A stretch of 64,000 nt of DNA, from positions 1 to 64,000 of the forward strand of contig NZ_FNZV01000014.1 in assembly GCF_900109555.1 (NCBI RefSeq), written 5' to 3'. Position numbers and translations under genes: made by a program. The DNA is from Pacificibacter marinus (lineage in GTDB: Bacteria; Pseudomonadota; Alphaproteobacteria; Rhodobacterales; Rhodobacteraceae). Positions 17,900 through 26,893 of the stretch are shown in pieces. Positions within the stretch are counted from its first letter, which is position 1, and each line of letters opens with the position of its first letter. The notes below the pieces were generated by a model. It did not search any database. It saw only the letters and a program-made list of their open reading frames with translations, and was not told the origin of the DNA.

Positions 17900-18765
17900 G
17901 CCGCGTCCTCCCCATATGGTACGCCTTGGGCGCCGATGTGGCCCTGTTTGCGGCGTGTGGCGCAATAATCCGTGTCAGAGCACATAAACAAGCGACCCCC
18001 TGCATCATCCACGATCAACTCGTCTAGGTAGCTGTCCGTCGCGTCGCAAAGATCGCAGGCGTGATCGGCTTTGGTGGGCTGGAAAGGATAGTCGTCAAAA
18101 TCAAGACTGACCACTTGAGTATAGGGCGGGATCGCGTAGATGCGCTGTTCGCGACCTGCGCCAAACAACTGAATGCCCGCCATTTCCAATTTGGGATTGT
18201 CGAATTTCGGGATGGGCGAGGGGTCCATCACATAGCGTCCTTCGACTTTGACGGGATAGGCGTAAGCGGTGGCGATATCGCCGTGCTGACTGATGTCTTC
18301 GTATAATTTTACATGCATTAACCCGTATTCTTCAAGGCTGTGCATCTTGCGGGTTTCCACCTCGGACGGTTCCAAAAAACGCAGAGGTTCAGGAATAGGG
18401 ACTTGATAGACAAGGATTTGATCATCGCGCAAATCTTGTTCAGGAATGCGGTGGCGGGTCTGGATCACGCTCGCCTCAGATGTGGCCTCGGTCACGTCAA
18501 CGCCAGCGGTTTTTTGAAAAAAGCGCCTGATAGAAACCGCGTTTGTCGTATCATCAGCACCTTGGTCGATCACTTTATACGTGTCATCAGGCGTCAAAAC
18601 TGCGGCAGAGACCTGCACCCCGCCTGTGCCCCAACCATACGGCATCGGCATTTCGCGGCTTGCAAAGGGCACCTGATAGCCGGGTATCGCGAGACCTTTC
18701 AGGATCGCACGGCGGATCATGCGTTTGGTCTGTTCGTCCAGATAGGCAAAGTTGTAATCGCTCAT
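17896..18765 (-). CDS. phnJ: Alpha-D-ribose 1-methylphosphonate 5-phosphate C-P lyase PhnJ
   Basis: A 289-residue radical-SAM-type enzyme that cleaves the carbon-phosphorus bond. The C-terminal cluster region reads HACDLCDATDSY...FMCSDTDYCATRR, giving the C-x2-C-x20-C-x5-C pattern of PhnJ with all four Cys present. The N-terminal NFAYLDEQTKRMIRRAILKGLAIPGYQVPF is highly typical. It sits between phnI and phnK with four-base overlaps on both sides, so stoichiometric translation of the complex is likely. Confidence 0.96.
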   Translation of the reverse strand: MSDYNFAYLDEQTKRMIRRAILKGLAIPGYQVPFASREMPMPYGWGTGGVQVSAAVLTPDDTYKVIDQGADDTTNAVSIRRFFQKTAGVDVTEATSEASVIQTRHRIPEQDLRDDQILVYQVPIPEPLRFLEPSEVETRKMHSLEEYGLMHVKLYEDISQHGDIATAYAYPVKVEGRYVMDPSPIPKFDNPKLEMAGIQLFGAGREQRIYAIPPYTQVVSLDFDDYPFQPTKADHACDLCDATDSYLDELIVDDAGGRLFMCSDTDYCATRRKQGHIGAQGVPYGEDAA

Positions 18766-19850
18766 TCTGCCGCCTCCTGCATGATGTTTTCTTGCGCTTC
18801 GCGGCGCAGTTTTCGGATGAGTTCTAGCTCGGATTGGAAGTCAACATAGTGTGGCAATTTGATATGTTCCAAAAATCCAGTCGCTTGAATGTTATCACTA
18901 TGATATAAAACAAATTCTTCGTCTTGTGCGGGGGCGCCAACATTGTCTTCGCCCAGTTCTTTCCAGCGCAATGCGCGGTCCACCAAAGCCATGGAAATTG
19001 CTTTGCGTTCGGTCATTCCGAACACCAATCCATAGCCCCGTGTGAATTGTGGCGGTTGTGTTTTGGAGCCTTGAAATTGGTTAACTGTTTCACTTTCCGT
19101 CACTGTGATTTCGCCGATCTCAATGGCAAAACCCAGTTCAGGTATGTCCATTTCCACGGCAACGGCCCCGATGCGCAACTCGGCAACAAAAGCATGGTTT
19201 CGAGCGTAACCGCGCTGGGTGGAATAGGCCATGCCAAGGATAAAGCCTTCGTCGCCGCGCGTCAGGGATTGCAAACGCAAAGCACGGCTTGCGGGCAGTT
19301 CCAATGGTGTACGGGTTAAATCGGCGGGGGTTTCAGCGCCCTGAGGTTCGCTTTGGATCAGATCTTCTTGATCCAGAAACGACATAATATGAGGTGTGGC
19401 ATCTGGATGTGGCGTCCCGAGTGGGGCGTCATCCACGTCACCATCAGCGGCCAGTTTGAAATCTAGCAACCGATGCGTGTAATCGAAGGTTGGCCCAAGC
19501 ACTTGTCCGCCCGGCGCATCTTTAAAGGTGGCCGAGACGCGACGATCGCAGGTCATCGTCTCGGTCTCAATCGGGTTTGACCCACCAAACCGTGGCAGCG
19601 TGGTGCGATAGGCGCGGATCAAAAAGATTGCTTCGATCAAATCTCCGCGCGCTTGCTTGATTGCCAAAGCGGCAAGATCAGGGTCGTAAAGCGAACCTTC
19701 TGCCATGACACGATTGACAGCCAATGCCATCTGTTCACGAATTTGCGGAACACTTAGCTCGGGAACCGCTTTGTCACCGCGCCGTTCTTCTGCAAGCCAT
19801 GCGTGAGCGTTGTCGATGGCGCGTTCACCACCTTTTACAGCAACATACAT
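18762..19850 (-). CDS. phnI: C-P lyase core subunit PhnI
   Basis: A 362-residue subunit of the PhnGHIJ core, with ribosyltransferase/nucleosidase activity: it supports displacement of adenine from ATP by phosphonate. The N-terminal MYVAVKGGERAIDNAHAWLAEERRG and the central AYRTTLPRFGGSNPIETETM are strongly conserved PhnI blocks. The length matches the family. Its ATG overlaps the phnH stop by one base and its stop overlaps the phnJ start. Confidence 0.95.
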   Translation of the reverse strand: MYVAVKGGERAIDNAHAWLAEERRGDKAVPELSVPQIREQMALAVNRVMAEGSLYDPDLAALAIKQARGDLIEAIFLIRAYRTTLPRFGGSNPIETETMTCDRRVSATFKDAPGGQVLGPTFDYTHRLLDFKLAADGDVDDAPLGTPHPDATPHIMSFLDQEDLIQSEPQGAETPADLTRTPLELPASRALRLQSLTRGDEGFILGMAYSTQRGYARNHAFVAELRIGAVAVEMDIPELGFAIEIGEITVTESETVNQFQGSKTQPPQFTRGYGLVFGMTERKAISMALVDRALRWKELGEDNVGAPAQDEEFVLYHSDNIQATGFLEHIKLPHYVDFQSELELIRKLRREAQENIMQEAAE

Positions 19851-20413
19851 CAGGTCACCTTTGTCGTTCGGGGCAAGGCCGCAAGGCGGTCACCGCTTGT
19901 GAAAATGAAATCAAGCCCCAATGGGAACAGCTGCGCATTGTCTTGAAAAGATTGCACCTTAGGCAACGACAATTGCGCCTGATTTTTGATCCCTGGTCCG
20001 CGCAAGGTGGCGCCTGTGTTGGATAACGTAGGGCGCTCGACAATTAAGGTGGCGGATCGATCAGGGTATTCTGGCGTGCCAATCGCAAAGTCTGATAGGG
20101 GCAGGTCATCCCATGCTCCGATGGCAAACATCGCATTTTGCGCAGCAACAAAAGGTGCGCCCGTGTGAAAGGTTATCCAGTCTCGGACCTTTGGCGTGTC
20201 ATGGCTGGCTGCCAAATAGAGCGGCGTTTCTGGATCGCACAACGTCAGCAGCACCGCACCACTTGCGGGGGACAGAGGGGCGGGTGGTTGTGCGCCACTG
20301 ATAGTAAAAATTTCACCCGGACGTGCCATTGCGGTCATCACGGCACGAAACGCGTGCGATGCATCGACGGGCACATCTGCAAAACCGCCTTCTAGAACTT
20401 GCGCTTGCATCAA
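19850..20413 (-). CDS. phnH: C-P lyase core subunit PhnH
   Basis: A 187-residue subunit of the C-P lyase core. GGFADVPVDASHAFRAVMTAMARPGEIFTISG at the N-terminus and GPGIKNQAQLSL in the middle (compare GPGI in the family) identify it, and FPLGLDFIF near the C-terminus is also typical. It overlaps phnG by four bases and phnI by one. Confidence 0.94.
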   Translation of the reverse strand: MMQAQVLEGGFADVPVDASHAFRAVMTAMARPGEIFTISGAQPPAPLSPASGAVLLTLCDPETPLYLAASHDTPKVRDWITFHTGAPFVAAQNAMFAIGAWDDLPLSDFAIGTPEYPDRSATLIVERPTLSNTGATLRGPGIKNQAQLSLPKVQSFQDNAQLFPLGLDFIFTSGDRLAALPRTTKVT

Positions 20414-20865
20414 TCTTCTCCCCGCACCATCGTAAAGAAATCGACTTTTGTTGCCGCAGCTTTGGCAGCACGGTCGGATTTATATTTGTCGGCCATGGTC
20501 TGCAGAGGCATCAAAAGCCCCGCATTGACTGACGTGGCCGCATCCGTCTGCATGAGCGCGTCAACGCATGCAGCTTGCAGTGCATGATCTTTGTCACGGC
20601 CTTGCACATATCCATGGCCAACCGTGCCATCGGCCAATTTCACTGAGGCGCGGGTGACGGTCATTTCACCCAAATTAAAGGCCGCACCAACGGCACCTGC
20701 GCGCCCGCGCACCATGACGCTGCCGATCTCGGGGGCACGCAAAATGGTGTGATCAGACGCAACCTGTAAAGCTGCCCAAAGCCGAGCGACATCCGCCGCA
20801 GGCGACTTGGCCAGTAAACCCAACCAACCTTTTCGGGCGGCGTTTGGATCGCTCATTATATTCAT
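20410..20865 (-). CDS. phnG: C-P lyase core subunit PhnG
   Basis: A 151-residue subunit of the C-P lyase core. Typical segments are RKGWLGLLAKSPAADVARLW, MVRGRAGAVGAAFNLGEMTVTRASVKL and GTVGHGYVQGRDKDHALQAACVDAL. The ATG at 20865 has GGAAG eight bases upstream; an ATG three codons later is an alternative. It is the first gene of the phnGHIJKLN operon and is divergent from phnF across a 92-base promoter region with a tandem CTATACAA repeat. Confidence 0.94.
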   Translation of the reverse strand: MNIMSDPNAARKGWLGLLAKSPAADVARLWAALQVASDHTILRAPEIGSVMVRGRAGAVGAAFNLGEMTVTRASVKLADGTVGHGYVQGRDKDHALQAACVDALMQTDAATSVNAGLLMPLQTMADKYKSDRAAKAAATKVDFFTMVRGED

Positions 20866-20885
20866 CTAGACATCTTCCGCATATA

Positions 20886-20901
20886 CTATACAACTATACA
20901 A
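20886..20901. promoter_or_regulatory. Tandem CTATACAA repeat, candidate PhnF operator
   Basis: Two perfect adjacent copies of CTATACAA lie in the 92-base phnF-phnG divergent promoter region, 21 bases before the phnG ATG. GntR/HutC-type regulators such as PhnF commonly bind TATA-rich repeated or palindromic sites, and the position could block both promoters. Assignment to PhnF is inferred from position only. Confidence 0.45.
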
Positions 20902-20957
20902 ATAATAGGGTAGGGCTCTCGTCCTGCCAATCCCTTGAAGTGTGAAGTTTTAGTGAC

Positions 20958-21671
20958 ATGACCCAGCGCACCCCAATCTGGAAAGCCATCGCCCTGTCGT
21001 TGCGAAGTGATATTGCTGAGGGCATGTATGGCGCTGGTGGTAAGCTTCCTACAGAAGCCGTGCTTGCCGCGCGCTTTGGTGTGAACCGCCATACTGTGCG
21101 TCATGCCCTGACTGCTTTAGCGGATGAGGGGCTTGTTTACGCCAGACGCGGCGCTGGGGTTTTTGTCGCGACAACGCCAACCGATTATCCGATTGGCCGT
21201 CGCGTGCGGTTTCACCAAAATCTGCGCGCTGCAGGGCGCACGCCGGCCAAGACAGTTCTGTTACTGGAAACCCGTGTGGCAAGCGCTCGGGAATCCGAGG
21301 CTCTAGAGTTGGCAGACGGGTCACTGGTCCATGTTTATGAAGGGTTGTCTTTGGCGGAAAATCGCCCCATTGCGTTGTTTCGCAGTCTTTTTCCCGCCGC
21401 GCGGTTCCCAGAGATGTTGACGCATCTCGAGGCCAACCCATCGGTGACCGCAGCCTTGGCGCAGTACGGCGTGCATGACTACACGCGCACATCAACTCGG
21501 GTGAATGCGAAACTGGCGACGGCAACCCAAGCGCTGCATCTGCAGATTTCCGAACACGCGCCCATACTGCGTACCATCAGCATTAACAGCGCCGCCGATG
21601 GCAGTCCGATTGAAGTGGGGCGCACTTGGTTTGCGGGGGATAAAGTGACGTTGACACTTGCGGATCTTTGA
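20958..21671 (+). CDS. phnF: GntR/HutC-family phosphonate regulator PhnF
   Basis: A 237-residue repressor-type regulator: an N-terminal winged helix (PIWKAIALSLRSDIAEGMYGAGGKLPTEAVLAARFGVNRHTVRHALTAL) and a C-terminal UTRA effector domain ending with GSPIEVGRTWFAGDKVTLTLADL. It is divergent from the phnG operon and almost certainly controls it. It converges on the acetyltransferase gene, with 13 bases between stops. The effector may be a phosphonate pathway intermediate, but this is unproven. Confidence 0.93.
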   Translation: MTQRTPIWKAIALSLRSDIAEGMYGAGGKLPTEAVLAARFGVNRHTVRHALTALADEGLVYARRGAGVFVATTPTDYPIGRRVRFHQNLRAAGRTPAKTVLLLETRVASARESEALELADGSLVHVYEGLSLAENRPIALFRSLFPAARFPEMLTHLEANPSVTAALAQYGVHDYTRTSTRVNAKLATATQALHLQISEHAPILRTISINSAADGSPIEVGRTWFAGDKVTLTLADL

Positions 21672-21684
21672 TCTCGCGCCGTCC

Positions 21685-22299
21685 TTATTCATACCGCTCT
21701 AAGAATGCCGCAGCACTCAATGCGCGAAAATCACCTAAGGCCTGACGCAGTTGTTCATGAGGCCAATCCCACCACGCCAAAGCCAATAACCGCTCGACAA
21801 TGTCGGGGGCAAAGCGTGGTCGCAACGGGACAGCCGGAATGCCTGCAACAATCATATAAGAGGGCACATCCTTGGTCACGATGGCTCCGCCTGCAATGAC
21901 GGCACCGTGTCCAATCGTCACGTCTGGCCGCACCTGTACGCCGTGACCCAACCAAGTGTCGTTGCCAATCACGCTACGTCGGGTCCGCCTGTGGGCAAAC
22001 CAGTCATCATCTTGCGTTTCATCGTCAAAGTAGTCTGCCGAGCGATAGTGAAAATGATGCAAACTGGCCTTGTCCATCGGGTGATCTGTGGCCCCGATCC
22101 GCACAAACGCTGCGATGTTCGAAAACTTGCCCACGGTGGCGTTGGCAATGTCACAGTATCGATCGCAATAGGCGTAATCGTCGAAATGGCTGTGGGCCAA
22201 ACGGGTGCCACGGCCGATTTCATTAAAAGCGCCAAACGTTGTATCGCTCACTTCGCAGTCGGGGTGAATGAAAGGTGTATCGGCCTTTAAACGTGCCAT
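21685..22299 (-). CDS. Phosphonate-associated hexapeptide-repeat acetyltransferase
   Basis: A 204-residue left-handed beta-helix acyltransferase (DapH/CAT-like). Repeats of the [LIV]-G-x4 type are seen in IGRGTRLAHS, IANATVGKFSNIAAFVRIGA and WLGHGVQVRPDVTIGHGAVIAGGAIVTKDVPSYMIVAGIPA; the catalytic His is probably in ATDHPMD. Proteins of this type recur in phn loci (a family named for phosphonate metabolism) and may acetylate aminoalkylphosphonates, as PhnO does with an unrelated fold. It overlaps the preceding permease gene by one base, so it is the last gene of the phnCDEE unit. Confidence 0.88.
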   Translation of the reverse strand: MARLKADTPFIHPDCEVSDTTFGAFNEIGRGTRLAHSHFDDYAYCDRYCDIANATVGKFSNIAAFVRIGATDHPMDKASLHHFHYRSADYFDDETQDDDWFAHRRTRRSVIGNDTWLGHGVQVRPDVTIGHGAVIAGGAIVTKDVPSYMIVAGIPAVPLRPRFAPDIVERLLALAWWDWPHEQLRQALGDFRALSAAAFLERYE

Positions 22300-23597
22300 C
22301 AGTGTCCGCCCTCATCACCTGTGATCAACTTGCGGCGCAGCCAGCCTGACAAAGTGTCCATCGCCATCACCAACAAGATAATCAAAACGATGTAGTACGT
22401 GACTTCTTCCCAGTCCTTTTGGGTCGCAATGGCTTGGGTCAACAGCAATCCGATGCCGCCGCCAGTGATCGCCCCGATAATCGTTGCTGATCTGGTGTTG
22501 GATTCGAAATAATAGAGCACCTGACTGAGCAGAACTGGCATGATTTGTGGGATCACTCCAAAGCGGTAGCGTTGCAGTGGTTTGGCGCCTGTCGATGTGA
22601 TGCCTTCGATCTGTTTTTCATCGACATTCTCAAGAGCTTCCGAGAACATTTTGCCGAAAGATCCAGTGTCTGTCAGTAAGATCGCAAGCGCGCCAGTTAA
22701 TGGTCCTGGGCCAAAAGCGCGGCTCAAAACGATGGTCCAAATCAACCCATCTACACCCCGCAAGAAATCAAAGACGCGTCGGGCCGTAAACCGGAGAGCG
22801 CCCAGCGGAGAAAAGTTGCGCGCGGCGAGAAATGCCAGTGGCAGCGCGATAATTGCAGCCCCAAAGGTGCCCAAAAACGCCATCAACAGGGTTTCAAACA
22901 GCGCCCAAAATACGTCGCCATGCCGCCACATTTTGTTGGTCCAAAAGCCTTGCCAGATGGCACCGAATTCGCCGTCCAGAGCATGAGACAGCAACGCGCT
23001 CGGTCCCATGCCATAATAAGGGCTGTCGAGCGTGAAAAAGAATAACTCCCAACCATAGCTGTATTTGAAAACCTCAGCACGCGAGCGGGTGATGGTGAAC
23101 CTGCCTGCATCGGTGTTGATCATAACTCGGTTTTTGGACGCACTGATGAAATCCGGCAAGTCCCCGCTTGGGAATTCAGCATTAACGCCATTGGTGCCTG
23201 GACGCGCCGTCACAATCCCATAGTCTGGAATGTCATAGCTGACCTGCGGCCCCAGCGTGATCAAGTGTCCGTGGCCCAAATCAACCAAAGTGGTGTCGCC
23301 AAGCGTGACCCAATCAGGGGCGCTGCCTTTGGGGTATGTGCCTTTTCTTTCGCCCTCTATCGCAATGGTAAGCGTGTCTGTGCGGTTGTCGCGCGCGACA
23401 TGGGTTTTGTAACTATAGGTGTCTGATACCAGCGTTCGGGCGTTGTTCAAATTGATCCTATCGCCAAGTCCAGCCACATCGAAAGACACGAAAATATACG
23501 CGAAATAGGCAATGATGATCAAAGGCACTGCAATCGTGATCCGCTTTTTTCGGCTGAATTGCGTGATGGTGGCGGCGTGCAAGGTTGCGGCGGTCAT
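22299..23597 (-). CDS. phnE: Phosphonate ABC transporter permease PhnE (second, long form)
   Basis: A 432-residue permease. The C-terminal 240 residues are a standard PhnE domain, with the EAA-like coupling loop IEGITSTGAKPLQRYRFGVIPQIMP. Unlike the usual 260-300-residue PhnE, about 150 mainly hydrophilic residues separate the first membrane helix (about residues 20-42) from the next, probably a periplasmic domain. Its ATG overlaps the first phnE stop by four bases. It would pair with the other PhnE as a heterodimeric channel for phosphonates. Confidence 0.93.
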   Translation of the reverse strand: MTAATLHAATITQFSRKKRITIAVPLIIIAYFAYIFVSFDVAGLGDRINLNNARTLVSDTYSYKTHVARDNRTDTLTIAIEGERKGTYPKGSAPDWVTLGDTTLVDLGHGHLITLGPQVSYDIPDYGIVTARPGTNGVNAEFPSGDLPDFISASKNRVMINTDAGRFTITRSRAEVFKYSYGWELFFFTLDSPYYGMGPSALLSHALDGEFGAIWQGFWTNKMWRHGDVFWALFETLLMAFLGTFGAAIIALPLAFLAARNFSPLGALRFTARRVFDFLRGVDGLIWTIVLSRAFGPGPLTGALAILLTDTGSFGKMFSEALENVDEKQIEGITSTGAKPLQRYRFGVIPQIMPVLLSQVLYYFESNTRSATIIGAITGGGIGLLLTQAIATQKDWEEVTYYIVLIILLVMAMDTLSGWLRRKLITGDEGGH

Positions 23598-24478
23598 GAG
23601 GTCACCTCTGTCATCGGCGTGCCGTGGGTTAGGCGGTTTCGCAGCAGGCTTGATAGCTGATCAACCACAACAATCGTCAAGAAGAGTAGAATGAAAATCG
23701 CAGCGGCTTCGTCATATTTTCCGTTGCCCCAGCTCATGGTGTTGCGCAGGTCGTAGCCGATGCCACCCGCACCGACAAATCCTAGAATAGCCGACGCGCG
23801 GATGTTTATTTCGAACCGCAAAAGCGCATAACTTAGGTAGTTCGGGGCGACTTGGGGGATGACACCCAACCACATGCGTTGCGTCCAGTTGGCGCCGACA
23901 GATGCCAGCCCTTCAACAGGTTTCAAAGATGCGTTTTCATTGACCTCGGAAAACAGTTTTCCTATGGCCCCAACGGTGTGCAGCGCAATGGCGATCATGG
24001 CAGGCACAGGGCCGCCGCCCAACATGAAAATCAAGACCAGCGCTATTACGATTTCTGGCACCGCGCGCAAAATATCAAGAATTCGCCGCAACGGACCAAC
24101 CAACCATGGAATAGGCGCAAGACCACGTGTCACCAACAGGGACATCACAAGTCCCAACATAGCCCCAATCAGAGTCGACGCCGCAGCGATATTGATCGTT
24201 TCGATCAATGAGGGAATGTATCTTATCAGGTGAGCTGGCATCAAATAGGCGCGTTCAATCGCCTCGCCAAACATCGCGGCAGGGAAGTCGAATATATTGC
24301 CAAGCCCATCCCAAAACCCGCCTGCATTGCGACTGTCAGCTGTGTAAAAACCAGAGGCCAGCAATGCGAGAAACAGCACCAGCATGATAAAGTTCATCAA
24401 CCGTTTGGATTTGATCTGTGCAAGATATGCATCGCTCAAACGCGTCTCGGTGGCGCGCGGTGCTGTATTAGGTGCCAT
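23594..24478 (-). CDS. phnE: Phosphonate ABC transporter permease PhnE (first)
   Basis: A 294-residue permease with about six membrane helices and the coupling loop KPVEGLASVGANWTQRMWLGVIPQVAPN. The ATG at 24478 follows AGGG by six bases; the upstream in-frame TTG is less likely. GFVGAGGIGYDLRNTM near the C-terminus is a strong PhnE signature. It follows phnD after a hairpin-containing gap and overlaps the second permease gene. Confidence 0.94.
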   Translation of the reverse strand: MAPNTAPRATETRLSDAYLAQIKSKRLMNFIMLVLFLALLASGFYTADSRNAGGFWDGLGNIFDFPAAMFGEAIERAYLMPAHLIRYIPSLIETINIAAASTLIGAMLGLVMSLLVTRGLAPIPWLVGPLRRILDILRAVPEIVIALVLIFMLGGGPVPAMIAIALHTVGAIGKLFSEVNENASLKPVEGLASVGANWTQRMWLGVIPQVAPNYLSYALLRFEINIRASAILGFVGAGGIGYDLRNTMSWGNGKYDEAAAIFILLFLTIVVVDQLSSLLRNRLTHGTPMTEVTS

Positions 24479-24498
24479 GTGTTGCCCTTGCAAAAAGT

Positions 24499-24525
24499 GC
24501 TGGCTCTGGAGTGCCCAGAGCCAGC
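24499..24525 (-). promoter_or_regulatory. Intercistronic hairpin after phnD
   Basis: A perfect 11-bp stem (GCTGGCTCTGG / CCAGAGCCAGC) with a 5-base loop lies between the phnD stop and the first phnE start. No T-run follows. It likely protects the upstream phnD message and reduces read-through, giving more binding protein than permease. Confidence 0.65.
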
Positions 24526-24550
24526 GGAAGGTTTCATAAAACCGAACGAC

Positions 24551-25459
24551 TTAGTTGGATTTTGCCAGACGTGCCGCAACAATAGATGTGTAGGCATCGT
24601 GTGTGATCGGATCGAAACCGCTGACTTCGCCACCAGCAAGAGCTGTTGCGCAATCAGGATCGGTTTCACCCAATGTATCGATGATACCTGTCACAGTCGC
24701 GCGCACGTCATCTGGCAATGCGTTGCGTAGAACAACAGGTTCGCCTGGGATCAATTTTGAACGCCAGATTTCGACCAGATCGTTCATGTCGACCAAGCCC
24801 GCATCAACGGCTTTGCGAAGCGCACCGAAAGTGTAGCCGTCTTCCCATTCGCCTTGGCCGTCAGTCCAAGTCACGCCGGCATCAACGTCGCCATTGTTCA
24901 CAGCAACGATTGTTTGTTCGTGACCGCCAGTGAATTTAACTTCACCAAAGTATGCACCGTTTTCCATTGAAGCGCCCGTCGTTGTTGGGATTTCGACGGA
25001 TGGGATCAAGTAACCAGATGTGGAATTTGGATCACCAAAACCAAAGACTTTGCCTTGCATGTCTTCGAGTGATTTCACGCCGCTATCAACGCGCGCAAAG
25101 CCCACTGAATAGTAGCCGGTGGAACCGTCTGTGTTCACTTTGATAAGGATCGGAGACACTGCATTTTCGTCAGCAATGTGGACCGCTGCATAAGACGATG
25201 GGCCCATCAATGACAAATCGATCGTCCCACCCAAAAGACCTTGGATAACGCCGTTGTAGTCAGCTGGCGCAAACAATTTTGTTGGCACGCCAAGAGCGTC
25301 TTCGATCATGCTGCGCAAACATTCGTTGCTGTTCATGCGGTCTTGAGCGTTTTCACCACCCAAAATGCCGATGCGGAATTCATCGATGGCTTGGCCATCA
25401 GCAAAAGCTGCGTGGGACAGTGTGGTTGTCATAAGTGCAAGTGCGATGATCTTTTTCAT
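24551..25459 (-). CDS. phnD: Phosphonate-binding periplasmic protein PhnD
   Basis: A 302-residue binding protein with signal peptide MKKIIALALMTTTLSHAAFA. The mature N-terminus EFRIGILGGENAQDRMNSNECLRSMIEDALGVPTKLF and FVDP-type blocks (DLSLMGPSSYAAV, KVFGFGDPNSTSGYLIPS) are typical of PhnD, which binds phosphonates with differing specificity. The ATG at 25459 follows AGAGA. It comes after phnC on the same strand. Confidence 0.95.
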   Translation of the reverse strand: MKKIIALALMTTTLSHAAFADGQAIDEFRIGILGGENAQDRMNSNECLRSMIEDALGVPTKLFAPADYNGVIQGLLGGTIDLSLMGPSSYAAVHIADENAVSPILIKVNTDGSTGYYSVGFARVDSGVKSLEDMQGKVFGFGDPNSTSGYLIPSVEIPTTTGASMENGAYFGEVKFTGGHEQTIVAVNNGDVDAGVTWTDGQGEWEDGYTFGALRKAVDAGLVDMNDLVEIWRSKLIPGEPVVLRNALPDDVRATVTGIIDTLGETDPDCATALAGGEVSGFDPITHDAYTSIVAARLAKSN

Positions 25460-25518
25460 CTGTGATCTCTCTTTGGTTAAAGGCACCCCAAGCGAGGGCA
25501 AAGGTAAAACGATTGGCA

Positions 25519-26337
25519 CTAATGCGCCGCGATGTCGGCCAATAATTTATTGCCCGGTTCCGTTGTTTCTATCTGGGTGGAGGTCGTTGCTTCTGAGAAG
25601 CTTGCATCGGCTCCATAGATGTCACGCGCAGCGCCAGTGGTCAGCTGCTCTGGTGTTCCGTCAAAAACGATCTTGCCGTCCCGCATACCGATGACGCGGT
25701 CGCAATAGCGTCGCGCAGTATCGAGCGTGTGTAGATTGGCGATCACCATGCGGTTGTCTTGTTCGTGAATGTCGCGCAAGGATTGCATCACGACCTGCGC
25801 GTTCATTGGGTCAAGCGATGCAATCGGTTCATCCGCTAGAATAATGCGAGGATCTTGCATCAAAGCGCGTGCAATCGCGACGCGCTGTTGCTGGCCGCCA
25901 GACAGGGCCTCGGCGCGTTTCGGCGCATGTTCTGCAATGCCCAAGCGCTCTAAGATATCGATAGCGCTGTGGATGTCTTCGTCTGGGTACAGGTTGAACA
26001 TTGTGGACATTGTCGAGCGTCTGTTCAAAGTCCCGTGCAGCACGTTGGATACGACGTCCATGCGCGGCACCAAATTAAACTGTTGGAAAATCATCGCACA
26101 TTGTGATTGCCAGTTGCGCTTTGCGGCTCCGCGCAAGTCTGTCACGCTCAAGCCATCAAACGTAATCTCACCCGAGGTAGAATCTGTCAGTTTATTCAAG
26201 ATACGCAGCAGCGTAGATTTGCCTGCGCCAGACCGACCGATAATGCCGATCATCATCGGCTTATCTACAACAAAGCTTGCAGCCTTAACGGCGGTATTTG
26301 CGCCAAATGTTTTCGTGATATTGTCAAATCGCAACAT
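25519..26337 (-). CDS. phnC: Phosphonate ABC transporter ATPase PhnC
   Basis: A 272-residue ATPase. Walker [10 protein letters not shown], signature [43 protein letters not shown], and the PhnC-typical insertion ([30 protein letters not shown]) identify it. It is the first gene of phnCDEE-acetyltransferase. About 110 non-coding bases separate it from the upstream HAD phosphatase gene on the same strand, so it probably has its own promoter. Confidence 0.95.
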   Translation of the reverse strand: MLRFDNITKTFGANTAVKAASFVVDKPMMIGIIGRSGAGKSTLLRILNKLTDSTSGEITFDGLSVTDLRGAAKRNWQSQCAMIFQQFNLVPRMDVVSNVLHGTLNRRSTMSTMFNLYPDEDIHSAIDILERLGIAEHAPKRAEALSGGQQQRVAIARALMQDPRIILADEPIASLDPMNAQVVMQSLRDIHEQDNRMVIANLHTLDTARRYCDRVIGMRDGKIVFDGTPEQLTTGAARDIYGADASFSEATTSTQIETTEPGNKLLADIAAH

Positions 26338-26446
26338 TGCGTTACCCCCGTGTTAGGGGCTCGATAGTCATGGTATGCTTCACTTTTGTATCTGCTTTGA
26401 GAAACTTTTGTGACAGGCTACATTCTTGGCATCGGATGCCGTGGTT

Positions 26447-26893
26447 TTAAAAATCACCGGGGGCGCATTGAAGACAGGTCAGCCCAGCGTCGCGCCAAAA
26501 TGTTACAACTGAACTGCGGTCATCAACAACAAGCCATGGGCGGTAGCCATCTGAGTGAATGCGTTCCAACGCCGAGCGTTTCACATCGGGATCACTTGCA
26601 TGGTCTTCGTCTGGCTTGCGCAGATATAGCGCATCATGTGCGATCCCAACCTGATCAAGCCACGCGCGGGTAAAGGCGCGCCAACCTTCTGGACGACCTG
26701 TGCACAGCACAATCGCCTCGCCCTGCGCTTTGAGTTTATGCAGCAACCGTGCCACAGGTTCGATCAATGCCGCTGTTGCCATCTCTTCGTGAAAGCTCTG
26801 CCATTGTTTGTTGTCCCCATGGACAAGATGCCCCAAGCGATCGGCATCAAATTCTGCCAAAGTGCCATCGATATCGAAAATTACACAATCCAT
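26447..26893 (-). CDS. HAD phosphatase, polynucleotide-kinase 3'-phosphatase-like
   Basis: A 148-residue HAD-superfamily phosphatase without a large cap. FDIDGTLAEFD holds the two catalytic Asp, VLCTGRPEGWRAFTRAWL the threonine/arginine motif II, KRSALERI a motif III Lys and WLVVDDRSSVVTFWRDAGL motif IV. The closest known type is the PNKP/PseT phosphatase domain. It is the last gene of an operon with an AfuABC-like importer, an MBL protein and a histidine phosphatase, and overlaps the latter by 13 bases. It probably dephosphorylates an imported or intermediate organophosphate. Confidence 0.85.
   Translation of the reverse strand: MDCVIFDIDGTLAEFDADRLGHLVHGDNKQWQSFHEEMATAALIEPVARLLHKLKAQGEAIVLCTGRPEGWRAFTRAWLDQVGIAHDALYLRKPDEDHASDPDVKRSALERIHSDGYRPWLVVDDRSSVVTFWRDAGLTCLQCAPGDF

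Noticed and set aside
26399-26416. Possible Pho box upstream of phnC
   Set aside because: One half-site (CTGTCAC on the - strand) fits, but the second, after four bases, matches at only about three of seven positions.
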